Of a stretch of 64,000 nucleotides of DNA, positions 16,852 through 25,740 are shown one piece after another (position 1 is the stretch's first letter; each line of letters opens with the position of its first letter). The position numbers and the translations under genes are program-made. The stretch is taken from the NCBI GenBank assembly GCA_021740915.1, contig JAIOYW010000018.1:1-64000 (forward strand), in the 5' to 3' direction. The DNA comes from Ignavibacteriales bacterium. GTDB lineage: Bacteria; Bacteroidota; Ignavibacteria; Ignavibacteriales; Melioribacteraceae. The notes beneath the pieces are model-generated. The model saw only the letters and a list, made by a program, of their open reading frames with translations. It was not told the DNA's origin and did not search any database.

Positions 16852-19089
16852 TTATGCTTTTTTCCCCTGATTTGCTGCGGGTCGTGAATAATAATAATAA
16901 TATTTGTAATACGAACCATAACCAGCTTTATAGCTGAAATTGTTGAGTATTACGCCTACGAACGATCTTGTTTCATGACTCAGCAATTCAACAGCCTTTA
17001 ACATCAGATCATTTTCTGTAGTATTGGCAGAAACAACAAGCAATGTTGAATCAGCGATTCGCGAGAGTATTTCCGAATCAGTTACTGCAACAACAGGAGG
17101 CGAGTCCAGCATAACTATGTCGTACATCCCCTTCAATCTTTCCAAAAACTCGGACATTTGATTGGACCCTAAAATTTCCGAGGGGTTTGGAGGAATAGTT
17201 CCGGATGTGATAAAATCGAGATTTTCCAACTCAGATTTTCTGATGATATCCTCAAGTCCGGCTTTTCCAAAACAATAATCAGTAAAACCTGGCGATTTTT
17301 TCACTTTCATGATTGTATGAACTCTCGGTTTGCGAAGATCACAATCAACAACAACAACCCGTTTATTTGCCTGAGCAAAACTTCCTGCCAAGTTTATAGA
17401 GATTGTTGTTTTACCTTCACGGGGGGCTGCAGATGTAACAAGGAGTACCTTGGAATTAATGGCATCAAGTCTTGAGAACTGAATCCTTGTACGCAGAGCT
17501 CTGAAAGCTTCACTGGGTATTGAGTCCGGACGACGGGCAACAATAAATTCAAATTCTTTATTTGAGGAATCCACCACTCCTTCAATCTGTGGAATCCAGG
17601 CTAGCACATTCACGCCTTTAGCCTGGATATCTTCAGGAGTTTTAACAGTATTGTCAAAATAATTTCTAATAAACGCAACTGCGATTCCCATGCCTATGCC
17701 CATTATTAAACCGGCAATAACGATGAGAGTTCTATTCGGTTTTGTTGGTTTTTTCGGAACAAATGCTTTATCAATAATAAAAACACTTCCAGGAGTTGAC
17801 TGCTCATTAATAAGAGCCTCTTGGTACTTTTCTTCCACTAAAAGGTACAGTTTTTCAATCGCAACTCTTTCCCTTTCGAGTCTTGCAAGATCGATAGTGC
17901 TTTTTGGAAGCGAATTGAACCTCTTCTCATAATCTGCAACTATTTTTGTTAACTGTTTTTCTGAAGACTTAAGTCCCTGGGTTTTTATCTCCTCTTCAAG
18001 TATTCTTGCAGTCCATTCCCTGACATTCTCAGGCGAAGATGCAAAAATACTAGCCTTCAAAATTTTAAGCTTTGGTTCTAATTTACTCTGGAGATCTTTG
18101 ATTTTATTATCATACTCTGAAATAACAGCGTTCTTCTCAGCAGATTGCATTTTTCCGGAGAGGGCCAAATCCTTTTGAATCTCAAGTCTTGCAATCTGTT
18201 CCTGCAAATTATTTATATAAGGTTCATTTTTTATATTTTCAAGGTACGCATTGACATCAGGATCAATTTCTTTTAATCTTTCCTTGTACTTATTAAGATT
18301 ATCTACAGAAATGGTGAGTTGAAGCCGGGTAGAGTTAAGTTGAGCTTCAAAAGATGTAAGCTGCGATATTAATGCTGCAGCCTGCTCATCCAAACGAATA
18401 ATACCGCCTTTTTCCTGATATGATTTCAGATTGTTTTCAGCGCTCTGTAAATCATTTAATTTTTCAACACGCTGATTCGCGAGAAATTCCTTAACTGATG
18501 TTAACTGCAATCTGTTGTTCAGTAAATTCAGATCTCTATATGCCTGAGTATAACAATTCGCGATAAGCGCAGTCTCGTATGGCGAGGGGGTTTCAACGTC
18601 AATCTGAACAATATCCAGACCTCTTTTCTGTTCAATTTTTGGAAGGTCTGATAATACTGCTGCAATCTGAGCACGTGACATCAAAACAGGATTGAGCGGA
18701 TCCGTTTTGTCAAGTAAATAATCTAATTTTGTCACAGAACCTGACGTAGTGACAGAATCAAGAATCCGATCAGCAACTGCCAATCGTGTATTGAAACTTT
18801 TTATTATTTCAATCTCATTGGCGATAAATCTGTCCATACCATAATTCTGAAACTCGGGCAGCAACGGTGCTTCGAGGATATTTCCCTGAGGTGTAGAAAG
18901 CTTGAAAATAGTGCTCGAACGGTAAATATCAACTGCATTTGCAGCATAGATTAAAGCAACTGCAAGTCCGGCAAGACTTATAAGTAAAATCGGAATAAGA
19001 TTCAATCTTATCAGATTAATATAATCTTTAAGGGTATTTCCTTCGTTTTCTCTCAATCTGATCGATGAAAGCGTATTATTATCTGGCAC
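16852..19089 (-). CDS. Wzc-like tyrosine autokinase (BY-kinase) for exopolysaccharide export
   Basis: About 745 residues from GTG 19087-19089, with GGAG 5 bases upstream and 8 bases after the previous stop; the longer frame to 19176 overlaps the neighbour. An N-terminal Wzz domain and helix (LIPILLISLAGLAVALIYAA) are followed by coiled-coil and GNVR regions and a second helix (TLIVIAGLIMGIGMGIAVAF). The cytoplasmic kinase has Walker A APREGKTT, Walker A' VVVVDCDLRKP and Walker B DIVMLDSPPV. The C-terminal tail is a tyrosine cluster (YGSYYKYYYYYSRP), the usual site of autophosphorylation. It controls polymerisation and export of surface polysaccharide by cycling between phosphorylated and free states. 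Confidence 0.93.
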   Translation of the reverse strand: MPDNNTLSSIRLRENEGNTLKDYINLIRLNLIPILLISLAGLAVALIYAANAVDIYRSSTIFKLSTPQGNILEAPLLPEFQNYGMDRFIANEIEIIKSFNTRLAVADRILDSVTTSGSVTKLDYLLDKTDPLNPVLMSRAQIAAVLSDLPKIEQKRGLDIVQIDVETPSPYETALIANCYTQAYRDLNLLNNRLQLTSVKEFLANQRVEKLNDLQSAENNLKSYQEKGGIIRLDEQAAALISQLTSFEAQLNSTRLQLTISVDNLNKYKERLKEIDPDVNAYLENIKNEPYINNLQEQIARLEIQKDLALSGKMQSAEKNAVISEYDNKIKDLQSKLEPKLKILKASIFASSPENVREWTARILEEEIKTQGLKSSEKQLTKIVADYEKRFNSLPKSTIDLARLERERVAIEKLYLLVEEKYQEALINEQSTPGSVFIIDKAFVPKKPTKPNRTLIVIAGLIMGIGMGIAVAFIRNYFDNTVKTPEDIQAKGVNVLAWIPQIEGVVDSSNKEFEFIVARRPDSIPSEAFRALRTRIQFSRLDAINSKVLLVTSAAPREGKTTISINLAGSFAQANKRVVVVDCDLRKPRVHTIMKVKKSPGFTDYCFGKAGLEDIIRKSELENLDFITSGTIPPNPSEILGSNQMSEFLERLKGMYDIVMLDSPPVVAVTDSEILSRIADSTLLVVSANTTENDLMLKAVELLSHETRSFVGVILNNFSYKAGYGSYYKYYYYYSRPAANQGKKA

Positions 19090-19097
19090 GTAAACTC

Positions 19098-19619
19098 CTA
19101 TCCTCTGGAAATATTTAATATTAGAATTGTTAATGAAATCATAGCTGATAGAACTGAAAGAGCGATTCCCAACCAATCCTTAAAGAAAAGTCGCGGACTA
19201 CCCGGAACAACAAGGATATCATTAGTTTTTAGCTCAGGGATTTTTCTGTTGTTGAGCATAAGATTTTCTTCCCACATCAAATCGTTATAACTGAATTTAA
19301 ACAATGTCTGGGAAGAATCGGGAGCAACCCTGTACAGCCTGAGATCATCAAACTCTGCATTCACTTCAGGCCCACCAGCAAGCGAAATCAGGTCAGTGAC
19401 GGAAGTGTAAGATGGTACGAGATACTTTCCAGGAAACTTAACATAACCCCATACTGAAACCATCATATTTATAGCGTTTGGATCGGCATAATCAAAGAAT
19501 CCGCCCTGCCGATTCATAATTGGATTTGATCTGCCTATTTCAAAGTCTTTTGTTTGGGCAGAAACATTCAAGCCCATTAATAAAATTATTGTTAGGATAA
19601 ATAGCCCTGTTTTCCTCAT
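19098..19619 (-). CDS. Small SLBB-domain exopolysaccharide export protein
   Basis: About 173 residues from ATG 19617-19619, with signal peptide MRKTGLFILTIILLMGLNVSA. It has a single SLBB domain (VSVWGYVKFPGKYLVPSYTS, then LISLAGGP) and a C-terminal membrane helix (LGIALSVLSAMISLTILILN). No full polysaccharide export domain is present, so it is shorter than Wza. It opens the export operon, 8 bases before the kinase gene. A partner or adaptor for the larger SLBB protein is likely. Confidence 0.8.
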   Translation of the reverse strand: MRKTGLFILTIILLMGLNVSAQTKDFEIGRSNPIMNRQGGFFDYADPNAINMMVSVWGYVKFPGKYLVPSYTSVTDLISLAGGPEVNAEFDDLRLYRVAPDSSQTLFKFSYNDLMWEENLMLNNRKIPELKTNDILVVPGSPRLFFKDWLGIALSVLSAMISLTILILNISRG

Positions 19620-19624
19620 CAATT

Positions 19625-20503
19625 TCAGAATTCCTTGATTTTTTGTGAGATATTGCTGGAAGAAAAAAATGATCCGGCTAAGCCGAAAAATATTCCTGTA
19701 ATCAAAATATGTAAATTAAATAATTTAATAGATTTTACAAAAATAATAATTTCCCTGACAATCAAACGATCCCTCAGTAAATATAATATAATAAAGAATA
19801 GAAAATAGCTAACCAGGGCACTTATTAAGCCTAAAAGCAAGCCGCGCAAAATCACGGGAATTTTTATAGAAATAGGACGCGCCCCGACAAGTTTCATGGT
19901 TTTGTAATCCTGCATCTGGGATTCGATAATGATTTTATTCGTGGAATAGATCAGGTAGATACTAAAAACAAAAAGTATGAATGATAACCCGTAAATTATT
20001 TTCTTTGAAGAATTTACGATTTTAATAATGGATGATAATAGCGAATAATCATATTTAACATCGCTTACGATAGATTTACTTTTTAGATCATCGGTTAGAC
20101 TTTTTAATTTTTGTTCAATACCTTTTACATTACGAATTGAAATCTCAAATGATGCAGGAAGAGGATTGAAATCGAGAATTTCCGAGAAATCTTTTCCGGT
20201 TTGGCTGATAAACTTATCCCTGGCCTGGGATTTGGATATGTATTTAACTGAACTGACAATCTCATTCATTTTAACTTCATTTAAAAAGTCAATCCGCGTT
20301 GCAACTTGTAGATCTTCTTCGAGAAAAACCTCAACACGAAGCTCTTTGTATAATTTATTTTCAATTATATCGGTATATAAGAAAAGAAGAAAAGCCAGAT
20401 AAAACATGAGTATAGCAAAAACACTTGTGATAATAGTGATAATTGCTGCTAATTTTGCAGATTTAATTGATTTGATTGTTTCTGTAATATAAAATAGTAT
20501 CAT
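19625..20503 (-). CDS. ftsX: FtsX-family ABC transporter permease
   Basis: About 292 residues from ATG 20501-20503, immediately after the preceding stop. Four membrane helices: one near the N-terminus (LAAIITIITSVFAILMFYLA), then an extracytoplasmic loop, then three at the C-terminus. DYKTMKLVGARPISIKIPVI is the FtsX signature, comparable to the MKLVGAT region. With the ATPase FtsE it transmits ATP hydrolysis to peptidoglycan hydrolases at the division site. No ftsE gene is in the window, so it must be encoded elsewhere if present. Confidence 0.88.
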   Translation of the reverse strand: MILFYITETIKSIKSAKLAAIITIITSVFAILMFYLAFLLFLYTDIIENKLYKELRVEVFLEEDLQVATRIDFLNEVKMNEIVSSVKYISKSQARDKFISQTGKDFSEILDFNPLPASFEISIRNVKGIEQKLKSLTDDLKSKSIVSDVKYDYSLLSSIIKIVNSSKKIIYGLSFILFVFSIYLIYSTNKIIIESQMQDYKTMKLVGARPISIKIPVILRGLLLGLISALVSYFLFFIILYLLRDRLIVREIIIFVKSIKLFNLHILITGIFFGLAGSFFSSSNISQKIKEF

Positions 20504-20504
20504 C

Positions 20505-21023
20505 TTAATAATTTGATTCGTCAATCCAGCGAGTGATTAGCCAATCATCTTCAGAATTCTTTCGCAGTGTCAGATTAACTCTCCCGTCAACGTAGATAAT
20601 ATCTGAAGGATTGAATGTAACTGTTAAATTAAAACTCCTGACGATGTTTGTCGAATCCTCTGTAACTGAAATAATATTATTCCATACAAGGTCTAATCTT
20701 TCAGAGTTTGAAAAAAGACCATAAGAGACCCGCATCTCATCATCACGTCCCCAGGAATAATCAATTCCCCTGTCGTAATCCCGATAAGAAAAAGTGAAAT
20801 CTTCAGACAATAATTTACCATAAATTGTTGTGTCTTTAAAACTGTATGCATATTGAAAATTGTTGAAAACACCATCTATTTTCTTTTGTGAATTCAGAAA
20901 ATTTCCATCACTTATATTATCTTCATCAAGTTTGGGTGCAAATGGGTTAATACACCCTGATAAAAAAAAGATGAAATAAATCATAACAATAGAAGTTCTA
21001 ATATAAAGACGCTTTGAGTTCAC
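20505..21023 (-). CDS. Lipoprotein of unknown function, paralogue of the next gene
   Basis: 172 residues with a lipoprotein signal ending FFLSGC. The start is uncertain: GTG at 21021-21023 gives MNSKRLYIRTSIVMIYFIFFLSGC, but an ATT 18 bases before the first internal ATG would give a more typical MRTSIVMIYFIFFLSGC. The mature part has an alpha+beta pattern ending VNLTLRKNSEDDWLITRWID, which resembles the end of the neighbouring lipoprotein (RLKLDSRNFWVITEWTDY). A SnoaL/NTF2-like fold is possible but not certain. It overlaps the neighbour by 26 bases and precedes ftsX. Confidence 0.75.
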   Translation of the reverse strand: MNSKRLYIRTSIVMIYFIFFLSGCINPFAPKLDEDNISDGNFLNSQKKIDGVFNNFQYAYSFKDTTIYGKLLSEDFTFSYRDYDRGIDYSWGRDDEMRVSYGLFSNSERLDLVWNNIISVTEDSTNIVRSFNLTVTFNPSDIIYVDGRVNLTLRKNSEDDWLITRWIDESNY

Positions 21024-21573
21024 TCCACGATATACTTTCTCTGATTTTATAGTCAGTCCATTCTGTTATTACCCAAAAGTTCCGGGAATCCAGTTTCAAC
21101 CTTAACTCGGAAGATCCGGCATAATTTGATGTCTCCTCTGAGGCGGACAGCACAAATGAGATTGTATATGCTAACTGGACTAAAGCACTATCCCCGGTCT
21201 GAGTCTTTTGTGTATTCGTAAAACTAACTAAAATACTTGAATTATCTCGGACTGAAGAGATCAAATTAGCATAAAATTGTTTTTCTTTTTCAATACCCCA
21301 AAACTCAAATATCGGGTTATTCAGGCTTGTTTCACTTGAAGCAAAAAATCTGAATTCTTTTGAAATGTAAAGTGTATCTGCAAAGCAAATAAAATAATCA
21401 TCCGAAATTTTTTCACTGTGTGCATTCACTAAATTTTCAAGTAGCTGGTCAATAGTTGTCGCAGGCTCGAAACTAGTTCGGGGTTGAACAGGTTTCTCAG
21501 GCTCCCGGGTACTTAATAGTTCGCAGCCAGCCACAATCAGACTTATTGATATTATGGAGAGAATTTTTCTCAT
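20998..21573 (-). CDS. Lipoprotein of unknown function
   Basis: 191 residues with a short lipoprotein signal MRKILSIISISLIVAGC and a Pro/Glu-rich linker. The mature region contains ENLVNAHSEKISDDYFICF and ends with SELRLKLDSRNFWVITEWTD, echoing the next lipoprotein. Its ATG overlaps the stop of the methyltransferase gene (ATGA). The pair probably arose by duplication. I do not recognise the family; an NTF2-like fold is a guess from the strand pattern and size. Confidence 0.78.
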   Translation of the reverse strand: MRKILSIISISLIVAGCELLSTREPEKPVQPRTSFEPATTIDQLLENLVNAHSEKISDDYFICFADTLYISKEFRFFASSETSLNNPIFEFWGIEKEKQFYANLISSVRDNSSILVSFTNTQKTQTGDSALVQLAYTISFVLSASEETSNYAGSSELRLKLDSRNFWVITEWTDYKIRESISWSELKASLY

Positions 21574-22307
21574 ACCGGAGAAAAAAATGCGATAAATCTT
21601 TGAGAATCTATATGATTGAATTTTTCACCAAAATAGTTACCAAATGTAAATCTAACGCAATAACCGCATTTTTCAAATGCAGAAATAATTTCACTAGGCT
21701 CAAATAATCTCACCGACTCGATAAAATTATATTCATTCTCATCATGACCGATACGAATATTCTTGATCACTCTGCCATCCTCAATTCTTCTTTCCTCTAT
21801 TATTCTAAAACCCCCTGATTCTCTCTCAGTTTTTGGGTTAAGGCTATTAATCAGATAATTTCTGTTGAAAAAATCCAGAACATAGAACGATGATTCTTTT
21901 AAATTTTTTCTAATATTCCTCGGGAATGCGAAGTTCTGGTCGTCATCTTCGAAATAACCAAAACTGGTAAAAATGTTTAGCACCAAATCGAACGCTGATC
22001 GAAAAGCAACTTTTCTTATATCAGCATTAAAAAAATCAACATTACACCCTGAAGTTTGTTTCTCGAACTGAGCTTCTCTTAGTAAAGGATAACTAAGATC
22101 GAACCCCGTTACTTTGAATCCTTCCTTCGCAAAACTTATTGAATGCCTTCCTGCCCCACAGGCTGCATCCAAAATATTTGAGCCTTGATTTAATTGAGTT
22201 GTATTTAGAATGAGTTTTTTAATTTGTTCAGCTTCAGTCTGGTCACGGTGCGAGTACACCTGCGAGTAAAACCCAGATCTGAACCAATCTTCAAACCAAT
22301 TTTTCAT
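21570..22307 (-). CDS. Class I SAM-dependent methyltransferase
   Basis: 245 residues. Motif I is NILDAACGAGRHSISFAKEG (about 41-60), followed by VTGFDLS for the acidic ribose-binding position and DLVLNIFTSFGYF for the motif IV/V region. No membrane segment. The substrate cannot be told from the sequence; a small molecule is more likely than DNA or RNA. The ATG overlaps the recR stop (ATGA), so it is cotranscribed with recR and the lipoproteins. Confidence 0.85.
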   Translation of the reverse strand: MKNWFEDWFRSGFYSQVYSHRDQTEAEQIKKLILNTTQLNQGSNILDAACGAGRHSISFAKEGFKVTGFDLSYPLLREAQFEKQTSGCNVDFFNADIRKVAFRSAFDLVLNIFTSFGYFEDDDQNFAFPRNIRKNLKESSFYVLDFFNRNYLINSLNPKTERESGGFRIIEERRIEDGRVIKNIRIGHDENEYNFIESVRLFEPSEIISAFEKCGYCVRFTFGNYFGEKFNHIDSQRFIAFFSPV

Positions 22308-22903
22308 TCAAGTTCACTTCTGCCAAGTAATGCCCTGCCAATAGTCGCCTGATCAGCAAATTCAATATTTCCCCCTACAGGTAGTCCTCTGGCAATACGA
22401 CTTATTTTAATATTGGAGGAACGGAGATATTTAGCGAGATAAAGAATTGTTGCTTCTCCTTCGGTAGTTGGATTCATGGCAAGAATAATCTCCTTAACAT
22501 CTCCCATCGAGATTCTCTCTGTTAATTCGCGTATCCTGAGAGATTCAGCGCCTCTGCCACTTAAAGGAGATAAAACTCCTCCAAGCACATGATAAAGACC
22601 GTTATACTCGTTAGTCCTTTCCAAGGCGAAAATATCTGAAGGCTCCTCAACAACACAAATTTTGGTGATATCACGCTTCTGAGAGCGACAGATAGTGCAT
22701 TTGTTCTCAACGCTGAGATTAAAACAAACCTCACAGAATTTTACCTTGGTCTTTAGATCTTTCAGAGCCGAAAGTAAATTTTCCACCTGCTCCGGTTCTG
22801 ATTTTAGAATAAATATAGCTAATCTTTGGGCTGTTTTTTTTCCGATTGAAGGCAGTTTACTGATCTCTTCAATTGCTTTTTGCAGTGGTTCAAGTAATTC
22901 CAA
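22304..22903 (-). CDS. recR: Recombination mediator protein RecR
   Basis: 199 residues, the usual RecR length. An N-terminal helix-hairpin-helix region (LPSIGKKTAQRLA) is followed by a four-Cys zinc motif (C57, C60, C69, C72) and a TOPRIM domain with ICVVEEPSDIFALE and MNPTTEGEATILYLAKYL. It works with RecO and RecF to load RecA on gapped DNA. It follows the YbaB gene by 2 bases, a very common pairing. Confidence 0.97.
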   Translation of the reverse strand: MELLEPLQKAIEEISKLPSIGKKTAQRLAIFILKSEPEQVENLLSALKDLKTKVKFCEVCFNLSVENKCTICRSQKRDITKICVVEEPSDIFALERTNEYNGLYHVLGGVLSPLSGRGAESLRIRELTERISMGDVKEIILAMNPTTEGEATILYLAKYLRSSNIKISRIARGLPVGGNIEFADQATIGRALLGRSELE

Positions 22904-22905
22904 TC

Positions 22906-23235
22906 TTAAAATCCTGGAATGTTCATTCCGGGAGGAATCATACCTTTTGTCGCATTGCCTATTTCGTCTTCTGCAAGTTTCCCGGCAGAATCAAGAGCTT
23001 TATTTACTGCTGCTACAATAAGATCTTCCAGCATCTCTTTATCTCCGGAATTGATAATTTCATTCTCGATCATTATTGAGATCAGTTCTTTTTTTCCATT
23101 AACTGTTGCTTTAACGATTCCACCACCGCTTTCCTCAGTAACAGTTTTATTCGCAAGTTCCTTCTGAATTCTTTCCATCTCCGACTGCATCTTTTGAATC
23201 TGCTTCATCATCCCTTGCATACCACCTTTAAGCAT
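22906..23235 (-). CDS. ybaB: YbaB/EbfC-family nucleoid-associated protein
   Basis: About 109 residues. ATG at 23233-23235 is preceded by GGAG at a good distance; a TTG 15 bases upstream would place that site inside the gene. It has an N-terminal Gln/Met-rich helix (MMKQIQKMQSEMERIQKEL) and the central VKATVNGKKELISIMIENEI strand region typical of the family. It binds DNA as a dimer and is usually encoded next to recR, as here. Confidence 0.95.
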   Translation of the reverse strand: MLKGGMQGMMKQIQKMQSEMERIQKELANKTVTEESGGGIVKATVNGKKELISIMIENEIINSGDKEMLEDLIVAAVNKALDSAGKLAEDEIGNATKGMIPPGMNIPGF

Positions 23236-23339
23236 ATTTTCTCCGTTCAATAGATTTTCGGCTATTGTTATTTTTTAATTAGGTTTACAATGCCGGTTTG
23301 AAAATAAGTTTAATTATTTTATTTTTCTTAATTTAAGGA

Positions 23340-23361
23340 AATTTTACTTTTCAGTAAAATT
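23340..23361. repeat. 9-bp hairpin in the psd leader
   Basis: AATTTTACT (23340-23348) and AGTAAAATT (23353-23361) are perfect complements around TTTC, 38 bases before the psd ATG. It lies in the divergent gap between the YbaB and psd genes. It could be an operator or leader hairpin; no function can be assigned. Confidence 0.4.
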
Positions 23362-23398
23362 GCTTTTGATCAATACTTTATCAGGAAAAATTTATTTG

Positions 23399-24046
23399 AT
23401 GATTACTAAATATGGATATCAGACAATTACTTTAATTGTATTCGTGCTTTTTATCATTGTTGATATAGCAATTATTCAGAATAACATTTACCTGCGATGG
23501 TTGCTTATTGGTCTATCGACAATCTTTCTGATTTTTACACTTAATTTTTTCAGAGATCCCGAGAGAAAAACACCTGTCTCAGAAGAAATTATTGTTTCAC
23601 CGGCTGATGGAAGAGTTTTACTCATTAAAGATGTGTTTGAGGATAAGTACATAAATGAGGATTGTGTTCAGGTTTCTGTTTTTATGTCGCCATTAAATGT
23701 CCATGTTAACCGAATCCCCATTTCCGGCACCGTTGAATTTAATGAATATGTCACGGGAAAATTTCTGAAAGCTTTTGACGATAAGGCAGACAAAGAAAAC
23801 GAGAGGACTGAAATAGGAATAAATTCTGTCCACGGGAAAATTTTATTCACCCAGGTCGCTGGTTTTGTCGCCAGAAGAATAATTAATGATCTTAAGATGA
23901 GCCAACCTGTTAATATTGGGAAAAGATTCGGAATGATTAAGTTTGGATCGAGAGTGGATGTTATTGTGCCTAAGAAATGGATAGTTAAAGTTAAACCTGG
24001 TGACATTGTCAGAGCAGGTGAATCAATTTTATTTGGACTGAAATAA
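23399..24046 (+). CDS. psd: Phosphatidylserine decarboxylase, short type
   Basis: About 215 residues from ATG 23399; a TTG start at 23360 is possible but adds an unlikely leader. Two N-terminal membrane helices are followed by the decarboxylase domain (VSPADGRVLLI; MSPLNVHVNR). Near the C-terminus KFGSRVDVIVP holds the Gly-Ser at which the pro-enzyme cleaves itself to form the pyruvoyl group. It makes phosphatidylethanolamine from phosphatidylserine in the inner membrane. The pssA gene, providing the substrate, begins at the very next base. Confidence 0.93.
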   Translation: MITKYGYQTITLIVFVLFIIVDIAIIQNNIYLRWLLIGLSTIFLIFTLNFFRDPERKTPVSEEIIVSPADGRVLLIKDVFEDKYINEDCVQVSVFMSPLNVHVNRIPISGTVEFNEYVTGKFLKAFDDKADKENERTEIGINSVHGKILFTQVAGFVARRIINDLKMSQPVNIGKRFGMIKFGSRVDVIVPKKWIVKVKPGDIVRAGESILFGLK

Positions 24047-24778
24047 ATGCTGAAAAATATTAACAGTAGAGCATTTCTGCCAAATTCATTTACTGCATTG
24101 AATGCTTTTTTTGGCTTCTTATCAATTATTTATGCTTCCCAGCATAAATTCGATCATGCAGTTGTTATGATTGTAATTGCGGCCATTTGTGATGCGCTTG
24201 ATGGTATTTTAGCCCGGCTCGTTAATTCTTCGAGCCGCTTTGGAGTTGAACTTGATTCTCTCGCCGATGTAATTAGTTTTGGCGCTGCCCCTGCGTTTTT
24301 AATTTATTCAAGTTATCTCTCTCGTTTTGGTTGGATTGGAATTTTCCTCTCTTCCCTACCTCTAATTTTTGGCGCTTTCCGGCTGGCAAAATTTAATATT
24401 ATGCTTGAAGAACTTGAAGTAAAAAAAGATTTCAGAGGACTTCCTGTCCCGCTTTCTGCCCTTACCATTTCTTCGTATGTCTATACATTTTCTGATAATC
24501 CGGCGATTATCTGGAGACCGGATTATATGTTAATTGCTCTGATAATACTTACTGCGTACTTAAATGTGAGTTCAATTAGGTATAATTCTCTTCCGAAACC
24601 GAATAGTTTTACTCTGCATCAGAACATTGGTCTTTCACTAGGGGTCATTGTGCTTATAATTGTAACACTTTTTACTCAGGGTAATGCTCTTTTCTTCTTC
24701 TTTTTGTCGGTCGTATTATTCGGCATTTTCCGTCATTTATTCATTTTAATAAGAGATTATAATAATATTTCGGGATGA
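24047..24778 (+). CDS. pssA: CDP-diacylglycerol-serine O-phosphatidyltransferase
   Basis: 243 residues, multiple membrane helices. It has a perfect CDP-alcohol phosphatidyltransferase motif, D52-G53-x2-A56-R57-x8-G66-x3-D70-x3-D74. It joins CDP-diacylglycerol and serine to phosphatidylserine, which Psd then decarboxylates. The adjacency to psd supports PssA over PgsA. The start follows the psd stop with no gap. Confidence 0.94.
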   Translation: MLKNINSRAFLPNSFTALNAFFGFLSIIYASQHKFDHAVVMIVIAAICDALDGILARLVNSSSRFGVELDSLADVISFGAAPAFLIYSSYLSRFGWIGIFLSSLPLIFGAFRLAKFNIMLEELEVKKDFRGLPVPLSALTISSYVYTFSDNPAIIWRPDYMLIALIILTAYLNVSSIRYNSLPKPNSFTLHQNIGLSLGVIVLIIVTLFTQGNALFFFFLSVVLFGIFRHLFILIRDYNNISG

Positions 24779-24782
24779 AAGC

Positions 24783-25034
24783 GTGTATAAAGTTACTGTA
24801 ATTGTGAGAAGAAGACCCTCAATTCTTGATCCTCAGGGTAAAGCTGCGGAGCAGGGAGCAAAACATCTGGGTTTTATGAATGTCAGCGGAACACGTATTG
24901 GTAAGTATATTGAATTTAATGTTGACACAAAGAATCATGAGGAAGCAGAAAAAGAAGTAAAATTATACTGCGAAAAATTGCTTACCAATCCAATAATGGA
25001 AGATTATTCATATACAATCTCTCAGGTTATATGA
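24783..25034 (+). CDS. purS: Phosphoribosylformylglycinamidine synthase subunit PurS
   Basis: 83 residues, GTG start at 24783. MYKVTVIVRRRPSILDPQGK and the following GxRIGKYIEFNVD phrase match the small PurS subunit, which links PurQ and PurL in the fourth step of purine synthesis. Its stop overlaps the purQ start (ATGA). The large subunit gene purL is not in the window. Confidence 0.95.
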   Translation: MYKVTVIVRRRPSILDPQGKAAEQGAKHLGFMNVSGTRIGKYIEFNVDTKNHEEAEKEVKLYCEKLLTNPIMEDYSYTISQVI

Positions 25035-25729
25035 AAAGTCCAAAATTTGGAATTGTTGTGTATCCGGGGTCAAATTGTGATCATGATGCATACTATGCGG
25101 TCAAAAAACAACTTGGTTTTGATGCAGATTTCCTCTGGCACAAAGAAAAGGATCTGAAAAATTCTGATGTGATAATCCTGCCCGGCGGGTTTTCTTACGG
25201 CGATTATCTGAGGACAGGGGCAGTTGCAAGATTTTCTCCGATTATGGATAAAGTTTTTAATTTTGCAGAGACTGGTGGAATAGTGATTGGTATCTGCAAC
25301 GGTTTTCAAATTTTACTTGAATCAAATTTACTTCCCGGTTGTATGATACAGAACGAAACTCTTAAATTTATTTGCCGGGATGTATATCTTAAAGTTGAGA
25401 CAAAAAGCAGCATTTTCAGCTCTGATATTAAAAAAGATATTCTGAGGATTCCAGTGGCACACGGTGAAGGGAATTATTATGCTGACGAAAATACTTTAAG
25501 CGAGTTAAATGCAAATTCACAAATTTTATTCAGATATTCATCTGAAACTGGAGATACAGGCAAACTATTCAATCCAAATGGTTCTCTGGAGAATATTGCA
25601 GGAATATTAAATAAAAGAGGCAATATTTTAGGGATGATGCCCCATCCTGAGAGAGCCTGTGATAATTCACTCAGGAATACGGATGGTGAGTCTATTTTTT
25701 ATTCAGTTGTAAAAAGTTTTAATTATTAA
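25031..25729 (+). CDS. purQ: Phosphoribosylformylglycinamidine synthase, glutaminase subunit PurQ
   Basis: 232 residues, class I glutamine amidotransferase. The nucleophile is Cys89 (GICNGFQ) and the other triad residues are His205 and Glu207 (MMPHPERA). PVAHGEGNYYAD is typical of PurQ. It releases ammonia from glutamine for PurL. Translationally coupled to purS by a 4-base overlap. Confidence 0.96.
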   Translation: MKSPKFGIVVYPGSNCDHDAYYAVKKQLGFDADFLWHKEKDLKNSDVIILPGGFSYGDYLRTGAVARFSPIMDKVFNFAETGGIVIGICNGFQILLESNLLPGCMIQNETLKFICRDVYLKVETKSSIFSSDIKKDILRIPVAHGEGNYYADENTLSELNANSQILFRYSSETGDTGKLFNPNGSLENIAGILNKRGNILGMMPHPERACDNSLRNTDGESIFYSVVKSFNY

Positions 25730-25740
25730 AAGGGAACTAA

